Assembly: GCA_024234995.1 (NCBI GenBank)
Contig: JACKNF010000001.1
Span: forward strand, 372,001 to 436,000
Direction: 5' to 3'
Length of the DNA stretch: 64,000 nt
DNA from: Gammaproteobacteria bacterium
Lineage (GTDB): Bacteria > Pseudomonadota > Gammaproteobacteria > Competibacterales > Competibacteraceae
Shown here: piece after piece, positions 39,232-48,481 of the stretch
Layout of the letters: each line of letters begins with the position of its first letter
Numbering within the stretch: the first letter of the stretch is position 1
Notes under the pieces: generated by a model
Told to the model about the DNA's origin: nothing
What the model saw: only the letters and a program-made list of their open reading frames with translations
Database searches by the model: none
Made by a program: the position numbers and the translations under genes

Positions 39232-39975
39232 ATGAATACGACTGTTATACAACTGGATAATGTCACAGTGCGTTTCCGGATTCCCCATGAAAAGATTCCA
39301 ACCTTTCAGGAATACGCGATCCGATGGCTTAAAAGACGCAGTATCAGTTATACCGATTTTAATGCCTTAAACAACATTAGTTTTTCTATAAAACAAGGTG
39401 AAACTGTTGGCATCATCGGTGCGAATGGAGCGGGCAAAAGCACTTTGCTCAAAGTGATTGCCCGGGTGATTCGCCCTATGCAAGGAAGAGTCTTTTTAAA
39501 AGGGCGAGTGGCGCCCTTACTGGAGCTGGGTGCTGGATTTGACTATGAGATGACCGGACGGGAAAATATTTTCCTGAATGGCGCGGTACTGGGCTTTAGC
39601 CGTAGGGATATGGCAAATCGGCTGGAAAGAATCGTCGAGTTTGCTGGCATTGAAGAATTCATGGATGCGCCTATTCGCACTTATTCCAGTGGCATGGTTG
39701 CCCGGCTGGGATTTGCGATTGCAACCGATGTTCAGCCTGATGTGCTCATCATTGATGAAATTTTGTCGGTAGGCGATACCGATTTTCAGAAAAAGTCCGC
39801 AGCTAGAATCTTGCATTACCATAAGAACGGATCAACGATTCTTGTCGTCTCCCATAATCCGGATTCAATTAGGAATTTGTGCAGCCGGGCTATGTGGCTT
39901 GCGCAGGGCTCCATTAAAATGGCTGGACCTGTTGATGTGATCATGGATCAATACTCGCAAGATTCAATGTCGTGA
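39232..39975 (+). CDS. Polysaccharide ABC transporter ATPase (Wzt type, short form)
   Basis: ATP-binding partner of the upstream permease. I start at the ATG at 39232 (MNTTVIQLDNVTVRF), 2 bases after the permease stop, giving 247 residues. It shows Walker A GANGAGKST, the variant signature YSSGMVARL and Walker B VLIIDEILSVGD. It ends right after the nucleotide-binding domain, so the C-terminal glycan-binding domain of O9a-type Wzt proteins is missing. This suggests export without terminal-cap recognition. It overlaps the next gene by four bases (ATGA). Confidence 0.92.
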   Translation: MNTTVIQLDNVTVRFRIPHEKIPTFQEYAIRWLKRRSISYTDFNALNNISFSIKQGETVGIIGANGAGKSTLLKVIARVIRPMQGRVFLKGRVAPLLELGAGFDYEMTGRENIFLNGAVLGFSRRDMANRLERIVEFAGIEEFMDAPIRTYSSGMVARLGFAIATDVQPDVLIIDEILSVGDTDFQKKSAARILHYHKNGSTILVVSHNPDSIRNLCSRAMWLAQGSIKMAGPVDVIMDQYSQDSMS

Positions 39976-41684
39976 ATGGCCCGCTTATTTCACTCGTCGT
40001 ACCCGTCCATAATGTGGAGCGCCGATGGTTGAAAGCCGCTATCAACTCGGTCCGCCGCCAAACCTATCCGAACTGGCAGTTATGCATTGCTGATGATGGA
40101 TCCTGCCGTCAAGAGACCCTGAATTATCTTCGTGAGCTACAGGAAGAACGTATCCAAATCGTCTTTTTGAACACGAGCCGGGGTATTGCGGTGGCGTCTA
40201 ATGCTGCGCTCGATCTGGCCAAAGGCGAATTTGTTGGTTTTCTCGATCACGATGATGAGCTGACGCCCTATGCCTTACAGGAAGTAGCCCAGACGATTGC
40301 TGAATATAAAGCCGATCTCATCTATTCCGATGAAGAATATATCAAACCGGATGGCCGCCGTTATTCAGTGCATTTCAAACCTGACTACTCGCCCGATCTG
40401 CTTTTATCAATCAACTATATTTGTCATTTGACGGTCTATCGCCGCTCGCTTTTGCAAAAAATTGGCGGGTTTCGTGAGGGTTATGATGGTGCCCAGGATC
40501 ACGAGATGTTGTTGCGCTTTTTGGAGCAAACAGATCGGATTGTTCATATTCCTAAAGTTCTGTACCGGTGGCGCCGGATTGCCGGTTCCACCGCTGATCG
40601 TTTTTCACACAAACATTATGCTTGGGAAGCAGGCCGCAAGGCGGTAGCGGCGGCGCTTAGCCGCCGGAGCATCGCCGGAGACGTCACGCTAGGCAGGCGC
40701 CCTGGCGTTTACCGGGTACGCCGTGAGATCAGGAATCACCCTGAAATCAGTATTATTATCCCTTTTCGGGACTTGCCGGCAGTGCTCGAACGGTGCCTGG
40801 ATTCCATTCTGAATCGAACAACCTATCCCCACTTTGAAATTATTGGCGTTTCCAACCAGAGCCGGGAACCAGCGACCCTGGATCTGATGGCAGATTATCA
40901 GCGGCGGGATGGGCGTATACGCTTTCTGCATGATGACCAGCCATTTAATTTTGCTGCGATCAATAATTTTGCAGCGCAACATGCCAAGGGAGCGCATCTA
41001 TTATTATTGAACAATGACACCGAAGTTATCTATCCGGATTGGCTGCAGGCATTGTTAGAACATTCGCAACGCCCGGAGGTCGGTGCAGTCGGCGCTAAGC
41101 TGTATTATCCAAATAATACTATTCAGCATGCCGGAGTCATCCTTGGCATTGGAGGTGCTGCCGGTCATTCTCACAAAGGCTTTGACCGGAATGATCCCGG
41201 CTATTTCAATCGCTTGGAAGCGATTCAGAATGTCAGTGCGGTCACCGGAGCTTGCCTGATGGTCAAGAAAACCCTCTACCAAGCACTGGATGGTTTGGAT
41301 GAAGAGAATCTACCCATCGCTTTAAATGATGTTGATTTCTGTCTGCGCCTGCGTGAATGGGGTTATTTGAATGTTTTCACCCCTTATTGTGAGCTGTACC
41401 ATCACGAATCACGCTCGCGGGGTCTGGAAAATACCCCGGATAAGCGAGCGCGATTTCAACAGGAAACCCGTTATCTGCGGGAACGCCATGCTGCCCTTTT
41501 CGCCGGAGGTGATCCCTACTATAACCCTCACTTACCCTTGGATCGTGAAACATTTGGTCTACGTTTACGGCAATTGCGCCCTATGGCGTTTGCCCTGCGC
41601 GATGAATGGCAGGCCCATCGTTCATTAACAGGTGTCCTGACTGGATTGGGCCGGGAATTACGGAGATTGATTCCCTTCGGGTGA
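39972..41684 (+). CDS. Glycosyltransferase with two GT2 domains
   Basis: A 570-residue cytoplasmic enzyme. The first GT-A domain begins ISLVVPVHNVERRWLKAA with DHDDEL as the metal site (about residues 6-230). The second begins ISIIIPFRDLPAVLERC (about 260) with LLLNNDTEV and later LNDVDFCLRLRE. Tandem GT2 proteins of this layout often make two different linkages or a repeated disaccharide. It is translationally coupled to the Wzt-like ATPase, so the product is probably the exported glycan. The same two-domain core is found inside the giant protein at 49.9-54.1 kb. Confidence 0.92.
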   Translation: MNGPLISLVVPVHNVERRWLKAAINSVRRQTYPNWQLCIADDGSCRQETLNYLRELQEERIQIVFLNTSRGIAVASNAALDLAKGEFVGFLDHDDELTPYALQEVAQTIAEYKADLIYSDEEYIKPDGRRYSVHFKPDYSPDLLLSINYICHLTVYRRSLLQKIGGFREGYDGAQDHEMLLRFLEQTDRIVHIPKVLYRWRRIAGSTADRFSHKHYAWEAGRKAVAAALSRRSIAGDVTLGRRPGVYRVRREIRNHPEISIIIPFRDLPAVLERCLDSILNRTTYPHFEIIGVSNQSREPATLDLMADYQRRDGRIRFLHDDQPFNFAAINNFAAQHAKGAHLLLLNNDTEVIYPDWLQALLEHSQRPEVGAVGAKLYYPNNTIQHAGVILGIGGAAGHSHKGFDRNDPGYFNRLEAIQNVSAVTGACLMVKKTLYQALDGLDEENLPIALNDVDFCLRLREWGYLNVFTPYCELYHHESRSRGLENTPDKRARFQQETRYLRERHAALFAGGDPYYNPHLPLDRETFGLRLRQLRPMAFALRDEWQAHRSLTGVLTGLGRELRRLIPFG

Positions 41685-41765
41685 GGCATATTTTGTATGC
41701 TGGTTGTGAAACTGTTCATTTCAATAGTATTTTATCTTTACTTCATCAAAGGATATTAGGATCAA

Positions 41766-42395
41766 ATGGCTATAGGCCCTTTTGTTCGTCAATTGCTTGG
41801 CCCGTTTGAAAGATCGGTATCAGATATTTATCGTGCTGTTTTCGTTGATTTGTTAGTATTGGCTAAGCAGATAAAAGATCAGATTCCTGCCGAGAATATT
41901 TTAGAAATCGGTTGCGGGGAAGGTGCGCTTACAGAATATTTATCCCGGATTTATTCAAAAGCTCACTTGACAGGAATCGACATCACACCCCAGGTAGGGC
42001 GCATGTTTCAAGGTGATTTAAGCCGGGTGCTTTTTAAGCAACAACCTGTTAAAGATTTTGTTGATCAAAATCAATCCTGTTTTGATCTGGTAGTAATTAG
42101 TGATGTGCTTCATCATGTCCCTTGGGAAATGCATCAGGATTTTTTAGCGGATTCCGCAAAAGCATTAAAGTCTGGAGGATATCTTGCTATTAAAGATTGG
42201 GAATCTCGTTCAACACCCATTCATTTGCTCTGCTATTTGGCAGATCGGTACATTACAGGAGATCGAGTTAAGTATAAAACGTTGGATCAATTAAGAGCCT
42301 TGATTAAGGCCGCTTTTGGTGAAGATTGTATTAATAAAGAAATACGGATTCGTCCATGGTCAAATAATATAGTTTTTTTCGTTCAAATTCAGTAA
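41766..42395 (+). CDS. SAM-dependent methyltransferase (class I)
   Basis: A 209-residue enzyme. Motif I ILEIGCGEGALTEYLSRI (about residues 39-56) binds SAM, and DLVVISDVLHHVP is the usual motif II region, then a lysine-rich LKSGGYLAIKDWESR. Its position between glycosyltransferases suggests methylation of a sugar or lipid intermediate. AT-richer than the upstream gene. AAGGATAT with AGGATC precedes the ATG. Confidence 0.88.
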   Translation: MAIGPFVRQLLGPFERSVSDIYRAVFVDLLVLAKQIKDQIPAENILEIGCGEGALTEYLSRIYSKAHLTGIDITPQVGRMFQGDLSRVLFKQQPVKDFVDQNQSCFDLVVISDVLHHVPWEMHQDFLADSAKALKSGGYLAIKDWESRSTPIHLLCYLADRYITGDRVKYKTLDQLRALIKAAFGEDCINKEIRIRPWSNNIVFFVQIQ

Positions 42396-42411
42396 TTCTG
42401 CGGATCTAATA

Positions 42412-43368
42412 ATGGCGCAGCCTTGGTTGTCGATTTTAATGCCTACTTGTAATGGTGAAACCTATCTGCCGTTTGCCTTGGATTCAGTGATAGACCAGCA
42501 GGAAACTGATATTGAATGTATTGTGATCGATGACGGATCTACCGATGCGACTCTCTCAATCCTGCGTACTTATCAAGACAGATTGCCTATTAAAATTGTA
42601 CAGAGGGAGAGACAAGGTAATTGGGTTGCTAACACTAACCATGCTCTTTCCATTGCCAAAGGTCAATACGTTTGTTTTTTACATCAGGATGATCTGTGGT
42701 TCGAGGATCGCCTAGCTATAATGAAACAGATTATTGAGCAGTTTCCAAAAGTCAATTTTTTTATTCATTCCTGTGAGTTTATTGATAAAGAAAATAAATC
42801 ATTAGGCATATGGCAATGTCCCTTACCAAGATTTCCTGAGGTTATTAACCTTGGAATGATGACGGAAAAATTGCTAATACAAAATTTTATTTCTATTCCT
42901 GCCCCAATTTTTAAACGAGAGATTGCTCTGAAAGTTGGGGGATTGGATGAAAGCTTATGGTACACAGCCGATTGGGACCTATGGTTAAAGATTGCCGCTT
43001 GCAGTGACACGCTTTATTATCCAAAGCCATTGGCAGGATTTCGTATTCATCCTAGCTCACAAACTATGGTTCGCAGTTCCTATTTGCAGGATTTTCGTAA
43101 GCAATTGGAAAGCGTTGCTGAAAAGCATCTGGTGACTTGGCATGCCCATAAATCTTTAAAAAAAAGTGTTTTCAAAAGCGCTTCTTTTTCGATCGAAGTT
43201 AATGCGGGTATGGCGGGTATGATACACAATCAAAAACCTCCTATTTTTAGGCTGGTTATTTTATTTCTATCACTAGGATTTTCAGGATGGCGTCGCTATT
43301 TCAGAGATTCCCGTATTTGGGAGCGGGTTTCCGCCAGACTAAAAGTAAGGCTCAAGAAAAAAATATAA
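42412..43368 (+). CDS. Family 2 glycosyltransferase
   Basis: A 318-residue GT-A enzyme. LSILMPTCNGETYLPFALDS begins the fold, IDDGSTDATL the nucleotide site, and FLHQDDLW supplies the DxD-type motif. GGLDESLWYTADWDLWLKIA is the acceptor-side motif (ED-like). It begins 16 bases after the methyltransferase stop, in the same operon. Donor and acceptor cannot be told from sequence. Confidence 0.9.
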   Translation: MAQPWLSILMPTCNGETYLPFALDSVIDQQETDIECIVIDDGSTDATLSILRTYQDRLPIKIVQRERQGNWVANTNHALSIAKGQYVCFLHQDDLWFEDRLAIMKQIIEQFPKVNFFIHSCEFIDKENKSLGIWQCPLPRFPEVINLGMMTEKLLIQNFISIPAPIFKREIALKVGGLDESLWYTADWDLWLKIAACSDTLYYPKPLAGFRIHPSSQTMVRSSYLQDFRKQLESVAEKHLVTWHAHKSLKKSVFKSASFSIEVNAGMAGMIHNQKPPIFRLVILFLSLGFSGWRRYFRDSRIWERVSARLKVRLKKKI

Positions 43369-43408
43369 TCGAATTTACTTATTAAGTAGTGATTATTGAG
43401 AGATAAAT

Positions 43409-44827
43409 ATGCTCTTGAATCCTCATCGGGATGCGGCTTTGATTAGTCGAATCGAAACTGTGCTACGTGAAGCCTACTTGGATGAGGGGGAGTTCTCTAT
43501 CGAGAATGAGGTATTCCTTCGTTATAACCAAGCCTGCGAGTATGCGGTTCCCTGGGTTGACCGTGTTGCTCCTTTAGCCGGTTCCAGAGTGGTTGAAATC
43601 GGCTGTGGAACTGGTTCTAGTACCTGTGCATTCGCGCAATTAGCTGGGCAGGTGCAGGGTTATGATATCGCACCAGCCTATGTTGCTGGTGCGCTTAGTC
43701 GCGCCCATGTCCTTGGGTTGACCAACATCGATGTTCAGGCGGTTGCCTCAGAACAGTTGTTAAGCGAGGTACGTCGCTGCCATGAGACAGAGCAAGCTGA
43801 TCTTGTCCTGCTTTATGCAGTCCTTGAACATTGTACTGCCCAGGAATGTTTGGAAACGCTGCGCACCGCTTGGGATGTGCTCCGTCCCGGCGGTCATCTG
43901 GTCGTGATCGAGACGCCTAACCGGTTCGGTTATATGGATGTTCACACTGCTTTTCTGCCGTTCTTTCACATGCTGCCTGGTCCTATCGCCCTGCGCTATT
44001 ATCACCGGACCCATCGCCAAAAGGTCATCAGGACGTTGGACCAGGCGCTTCGTATATCCTCGCAGGAGGCGGAGTTAGCTCGCATCCGGCTCGGCACAGG
44101 GATTAGTTTCCATGATTTTCAAGTCGCTCTTGAAATCGAGGATCTCGGTCCGGTACTCGCTGCCGACGGTTATGAACCAGAGATGCTAGCGTGGTTCCCC
44201 ATTACGCTTGAAGAGCGTCTGCTTCAGACCTTTTTTCTGGCGCGAGATGTTCCCGCTCCCATCGGTTTCGCCCGATATGTGCTAAATCTCATTTTGCGTA
44301 AACCTGATTCCAAAACGTCCTCTAAATCATTGCTACCCTTAGCATCTAGGGCTGAATTTCTGACCAACTATCAGTGTGCAAAAATGGAAGCGCCCACACA
44401 GCAAACCTACTGGCGCGAGGTATTTGATCGACTCGGCGAAACGGTGTTGATCATTATGGAAAACCAAGCTGATCTCATCATCCTTGGGAATGAATTGAAT
44501 ATTGAAAAAAGCCATAATGCTATCTGCTTTGAAGCGACCGGGTATGACCCTTATTTTTACTTGCCACTGGTTAACACATTGTCTCAAAAGGCGTTGATGA
44601 AGATCGAGATGGATGCGCCAAGCCATTCAACCTTGCAGGTTTTTCATGTCACCACGGATATGCCTGAGTATACGGAGGAAAAATCTAGCCGTTTACCGGT
44701 TTATCGTGGACGCAATACGCTAATGGTAGAATTACCACCTGATTTAACAGGCCATCTGCGTATTGATCCTGGTGAGATTCCTGGAAAATATCGTGTTTAT
44801 CGTATTGAAATTCGTTGTGTTCATTAA
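43409..44827 (+). CDS. SAM-dependent methyltransferase with an extra C-terminal domain
   Basis: 472 residues. The class I methyltransferase core is at about 45-185 (VVEIGCGTGSSTCAFAQLAG; LLYAVLEHCTAQECLETL; LRPGGHLVVIETPNRFGYMD). The remaining 200 or more residues after about 275 are of unknown fold and end in a beta-rich stretch (LPPDLTGHLRIDPGEIPGKY). A carbohydrate-related role is plausible from context only. Its stop abuts the gtrA-like start with no gap (TAAATG). Confidence 0.83.
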   Translation: MLLNPHRDAALISRIETVLREAYLDEGEFSIENEVFLRYNQACEYAVPWVDRVAPLAGSRVVEIGCGTGSSTCAFAQLAGQVQGYDIAPAYVAGALSRAHVLGLTNIDVQAVASEQLLSEVRRCHETEQADLVLLYAVLEHCTAQECLETLRTAWDVLRPGGHLVVIETPNRFGYMDVHTAFLPFFHMLPGPIALRYYHRTHRQKVIRTLDQALRISSQEAELARIRLGTGISFHDFQVALEIEDLGPVLAADGYEPEMLAWFPITLEERLLQTFFLARDVPAPIGFARYVLNLILRKPDSKTSSKSLLPLASRAEFLTNYQCAKMEAPTQQTYWREVFDRLGETVLIIMENQADLIILGNELNIEKSHNAICFEATGYDPYFYLPLVNTLSQKALMKIEMDAPSHSTLQVFHVTTDMPEYTEEKSSRLPVYRGRNTLMVELPPDLTGHLRIDPGEIPGKYRVYRIEIRCVH

Positions 44828-45268
44828 ATGGGTAGAAAAATTAATTTAAAGCTTCCTGATTTTCTCAGGAAAAATGAATTTGTAAAATTTTGTGTTGTAG
44901 GTTCTTTTTGTGCTTTGCAAAATATTTTAATTATATACCTCCTGACATCCATTTTAAATCTTCATTATATCTTTTCAATACTTATTCAAATGCTATATAT
45001 CAATACTTTAGGGTTTTATTTAAATCGTCGCTATACATTCTCTATACAAAGCGGTCATTTTTGGCATGAACTCATTAAATATCATACAGTCATGATGTCT
45101 AGTTTGTTCGCCGTTTCTATTTTAATGTATTTATTAGTTGAGGTAATACATATTTGGTATTTATACGCTTTTATTCTTTTGACTATAGGAATGACTATTT
45201 ATAATTTTATAACACACAAAAGATGGACTTTTAAACAAAAACCCAGCCAACAATCTATGGAGCATTAA
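44828..45268 (+). CDS. GtrA-family membrane protein
   Basis: 146 residues with four predicted helices (for example FCVVGSFCALQNILIIYLLT, near residue 20) and the family's C-terminal FITHKRWTFK. GtrA proteins are thought to flip undecaprenyl-phosphate-linked sugars. Strongly AT-rich compared with the gene before it. It lies directly before the GtrB-like gene (4-base gap), the classical pairing. Confidence 0.88.
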   Translation: MGRKINLKLPDFLRKNEFVKFCVVGSFCALQNILIIYLLTSILNLHYIFSILIQMLYINTLGFYLNRRYTFSIQSGHFWHELIKYHTVMMSSLFAVSILMYLLVEVIHIWYLYAFILLTIGMTIYNFITHKRWTFKQKPSQQSMEH

Positions 45269-45272
45269 TTAG

Positions 45273-46457
45273 ATGGATGAAATCAGTGCAATAGGTAGTA
45301 TCGAGCTTTCCATTGTTATGCCTTGTTTGAATGAATCCGAAACGATTGGTTGCTGTATTGATAAGGCTAAACAATGGCTTGAGAAAACCGGTGTAAAGGG
45401 CGAAATCATTATCGGTGATAACGGTTCAACCGATGGCTCACAGGAAATTGCTATGCGGTATGGAGCACGGGTGGTCCCTATTCCACAGCGCGGCTATGGT
45501 GCAGCACTGTATGGTGCAACCTTGGCGGTGCAAGGCCGATACGTTATTATGGGTGACTCCGATGATAGTTATGATTTTAGCGATCTTTCACCTTTCCTAG
45601 AAAAATTACGGGAAGGTTACGATCTGGTAATGGGTAATCGCTTCATGGGTGGTATTCAACCCGGAGCGATGCCATGGAAGAACCGCTATATTGGCAACCC
45701 GCTGCTGACAGGTGTTGGCCGGATTCTGTTTAACTGTCCAGTCAGCGATTTCCACTGTGGTCTCAGAGGATTTTCCAAAGCAGCTTTTATCCGCATGGAG
45801 CTGCACACCACAGGAATGGAATACGCCTCAGAGATGGTTATCAAGGCAGCTTTATTGGGCATGAAAATCACTGAGGTCCCTACTACCTTGAGCAAGGATG
45901 GCCGTTCCCGTCCCCCTCATCTTCGTCCCTGGCGTGATGGCTGGCGCCATCTTCGCTTTATGTTATTGTTTAGCCCCCGTTGGTTGTTTATTTATCCTGG
46001 ATCAATCGTCTTGATACTGGGGTTGATACTTTTTTTCCTTCTGTTTCAAGGGCCCGTTCGAATAAATGATATCCAGCTTGATATTCACAGTATGGTATTC
46101 GCTGGGGCTATGACCTTGATCGGCTATATGCTATTGCTGTTCGGTTTTATTACCCGGCTGATTGGAATCAATCAAGGGTTATTACCTCCTAAACATATTT
46201 TTGATTATTTAAGAGCGAAACCCGTTCTTGAAATCGGTAGTTTATTAGGTAGCCTTCTGATTGTTATAGGACTCTTTTACGGAGTGACTGCTATCATTGA
46301 ATGGGGCAGTGCCCATTTTGGTGCGCTTGACCCGATGGTGACGATGAGAACAGTTCTATTGTCTGTCATGAGTATCTTATTTGGCTTTATCTCACTAGTT
46401 TTTTCCATCATCTTTGCATTCATTGTCATGCCAACTAACCGGGTAAGAAGCGATTAA
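45273..46457 (+). CDS. GtrB/DPM1-like polyprenyl-phosphate glycosyltransferase
   Basis: 394 residues. The GT2 domain is at about 10-230 with LSIVMPCLNESETIGCCI, IGDNGSTDGSQEI and MGDSDDSYDF (DxD). Four helices follow in the C-terminal part (for example LFIYPGSIVLILGLILFFLL). Such enzymes move a sugar from a nucleotide to polyprenyl phosphate on the cytoplasmic face. Together with the GtrA-like gene before and the GT-C-like gene after, it forms a Gtr-type set. Confidence 0.9.
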   Translation: MDEISAIGSIELSIVMPCLNESETIGCCIDKAKQWLEKTGVKGEIIIGDNGSTDGSQEIAMRYGARVVPIPQRGYGAALYGATLAVQGRYVIMGDSDDSYDFSDLSPFLEKLREGYDLVMGNRFMGGIQPGAMPWKNRYIGNPLLTGVGRILFNCPVSDFHCGLRGFSKAAFIRMELHTTGMEYASEMVIKAALLGMKITEVPTTLSKDGRSRPPHLRPWRDGWRHLRFMLLFSPRWLFIYPGSIVLILGLILFFLLFQGPVRINDIQLDIHSMVFAGAMTLIGYMLLLFGFITRLIGINQGLLPPKHIFDYLRAKPVLEIGSLLGSLLIVIGLFYGVTAIIEWGSAHFGALDPMVTMRTVLLSVMSILFGFISLVFSIIFAFIVMPTNRVRSD

Positions 46458-46501
46458 TTTGATTTGATGGAGATGGATCATCTGAGTGAAGGATCAACCG
46501 A

Positions 46502-48481
46502 ATGAAAGCGAGATTTTACTTTGTTATTACTTTATTGATCTTCGTCAAGCTATGGTTGGTTTCTGACCAGCTTTTATGGGCACGCGCTGACTTTATTCAT
46601 GATGATCTATTGTTTATCCGCCTAGCAGATCACTTGCTGCAATCCGGCTGGTTAGGGCCTTACGATAACTTGACCTTGGTTAAGGGCCCCTTTTATCCGC
46701 TCTGGATCGCCTTTTCATTTCTTTTGGGCATACCCCTGCTTCTATCACAACAACTGCTTTATATTGCGGCTTGTCTGGTAACTGACCAGGCCTTATGCCC
46801 GCTTGTTGAAAGACCTTCTGCACGGTTGGCACTCTTTTCGTTGCTCTTGTTCAATCCGGCTACTTCCAGCTTCCCGCTTACCTGCGTGTTGCGTGATGCC
46901 CTCTATCCGGGACTGACTCTGCTCATGGTTGCCGCTACGCTAGGGCTTTTTATACGGCGCCATGCATCAATTCAGCCTTTGGTCGGTTGGGCCTTAATGG
47001 CGGGTTTAGCGACTTCTGCGTTCTGGCTGACTCGTGAAGAGGGGATTTGGATGCTGCCTTTCCTGATTCCCTTGTGGATCTGGACCCTGTCAGCGGCGCT
47101 CTTTATCAATTGGCGGGATTGGCGGAAAACTGCCATTGTGATTTTGCCATGGATGTTGCCAGTTCTCGCCGTATTAGTGGTTTCTTGGGTCAATCAGGCA
47201 CACTACGGGGTCTATGCCGTGGTTGAGTTTAAAACTCCAGAATTTCAAGCCGCTTATGGGGCACTAACTCGCGTGCGGCACCAGGAGCACAAACCACAGA
47301 TTCCTGTCCCGAAGGAAGCCCGGCAGCGTATCTACGCGCAAAGCGCTGCGTTTGCTGAGTTGCGCCCGTTTTTCGAGCAAGAGGGATTTTGGACCCTCCA
47401 GGGGATAGGATTTAGCAATCATCCAGCAGGTGGTGATGAAATTGGTGGAGGATGGTTCAGTTGGGCGCTGCGGGATGCCGCCGCTGCGGCTGGCTATTTT
47501 AATTCGGGCATTCAATCTGCTGCTTTCTTCCAGCGTCTTGCTGACGAAATCAACGCCGCATGTGAAGCGCAACGGCTCGATTGCTTGGAAGAGCGGGTCT
47601 CTCTAATGCCACGCTGGCGTCGTGAATATTTGCTCCCCGTCATTAAACAAGTCGTCTCGGGTTTTACGCTGCTAGCAGCCTTTAAATGGCTATCGCCCTT
47701 ATTGCCAGATTACGCCGCCAGTGATGGAACGCCTGCCCGCTTGACGCTGTTTACCGATCTGACCCGGGAGCGGCTGTCCGCACCCGCTCTCAACGATCAA
47801 GGTAACCTGCAGGTCACGGGCTGGGCGGTTCACACGTCCGGGGGGGTATTAACTGCCGCTCTTGTCGAACCGGAGTCTGACCACACGGTAGCGCTGGCGC
47901 AATTCGTCGCCAGCCCGGATATTACCCGGTATTTTCTTGCCATAAACCAACCGCTTCCAAGCGCCAGTCAGGCACGGTTCAAAGCGCACGGTCACTGTGC
48001 GCGCCCTTGTGTCCTGCGCATTTCCAGCGAGGAGGGTGTACTGGCCGATGTCCCGCTGAAGCGCGGGCCGACAGCGTGGGCAGCGGCTCCTTTATGGGTC
48101 TATATCGACGAGGCGCGAGTTGATCATCTGCCTCAGCAGACCTGGCTGGGCGATACGAAACTCAGGTGGCTGGAAAAGATCGCACAGGCCTATCAGATTG
48201 CCTTGCCTTGGCTTGGCATGATTGCCCTCATAAGCATGAGTGTTTGGATGGCGCGGTCTTTCCGCAACCGCAAGCCCACGGTTCCAGGATTGCTGGCGCT
48301 TTGTATCGCCATGGCCATCGGCGCGCGGTTGCTGATCCTGGCCATTATCGAAGTGACTTCATCCCCAGCAATGGGAGTTGTCTATATGAGCCCACTGTAT
48401 CCTTTACTGCTTCTAGGCTACGGCCTGATGATTCTGGATGGAGTGGCGGATAGCCGGAAAAACATTGGTAAAACTGAATAG
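46502..48481 (+). CDS. GT-C-like polytopic membrane protein, possible third Gtr component
   Basis: 659 residues, unrecognised family. The first extracytoplasmic loop carries FIHDDLLFIRLADHL and LVKGPFYPLW, resembling the acidic loop motif of GT-C glycosyltransferases. About ten helices are interrupted by a soluble region (about 405-545) with a beta-rich module containing LQVTGWAVHTSGGVL and ARFKAHGHCARPCVLRI; two or three helices follow. Its place after GtrA/GtrB suits the specificity-determining transferase that uses the flipped polyprenyl-linked sugar. That role is inferred from position and loop motif only. Confidence 0.65.
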   Translation: MKARFYFVITLLIFVKLWLVSDQLLWARADFIHDDLLFIRLADHLLQSGWLGPYDNLTLVKGPFYPLWIAFSFLLGIPLLLSQQLLYIAACLVTDQALCPLVERPSARLALFSLLLFNPATSSFPLTCVLRDALYPGLTLLMVAATLGLFIRRHASIQPLVGWALMAGLATSAFWLTREEGIWMLPFLIPLWIWTLSAALFINWRDWRKTAIVILPWMLPVLAVLVVSWVNQAHYGVYAVVEFKTPEFQAAYGALTRVRHQEHKPQIPVPKEARQRIYAQSAAFAELRPFFEQEGFWTLQGIGFSNHPAGGDEIGGGWFSWALRDAAAAAGYFNSGIQSAAFFQRLADEINAACEAQRLDCLEERVSLMPRWRREYLLPVIKQVVSGFTLLAAFKWLSPLLPDYAASDGTPARLTLFTDLTRERLSAPALNDQGNLQVTGWAVHTSGGVLTAALVEPESDHTVALAQFVASPDITRYFLAINQPLPSASQARFKAHGHCARPCVLRISSEEGVLADVPLKRGPTAWAAAPLWVYIDEARVDHLPQQTWLGDTKLRWLEKIAQAYQIALPWLGMIALISMSVWMARSFRNRKPTVPGLLALCIAMAIGARLLILAIIEVTSSPAMGVVYMSPLYPLLLLGYGLMILDGVADSRKNIGKTE

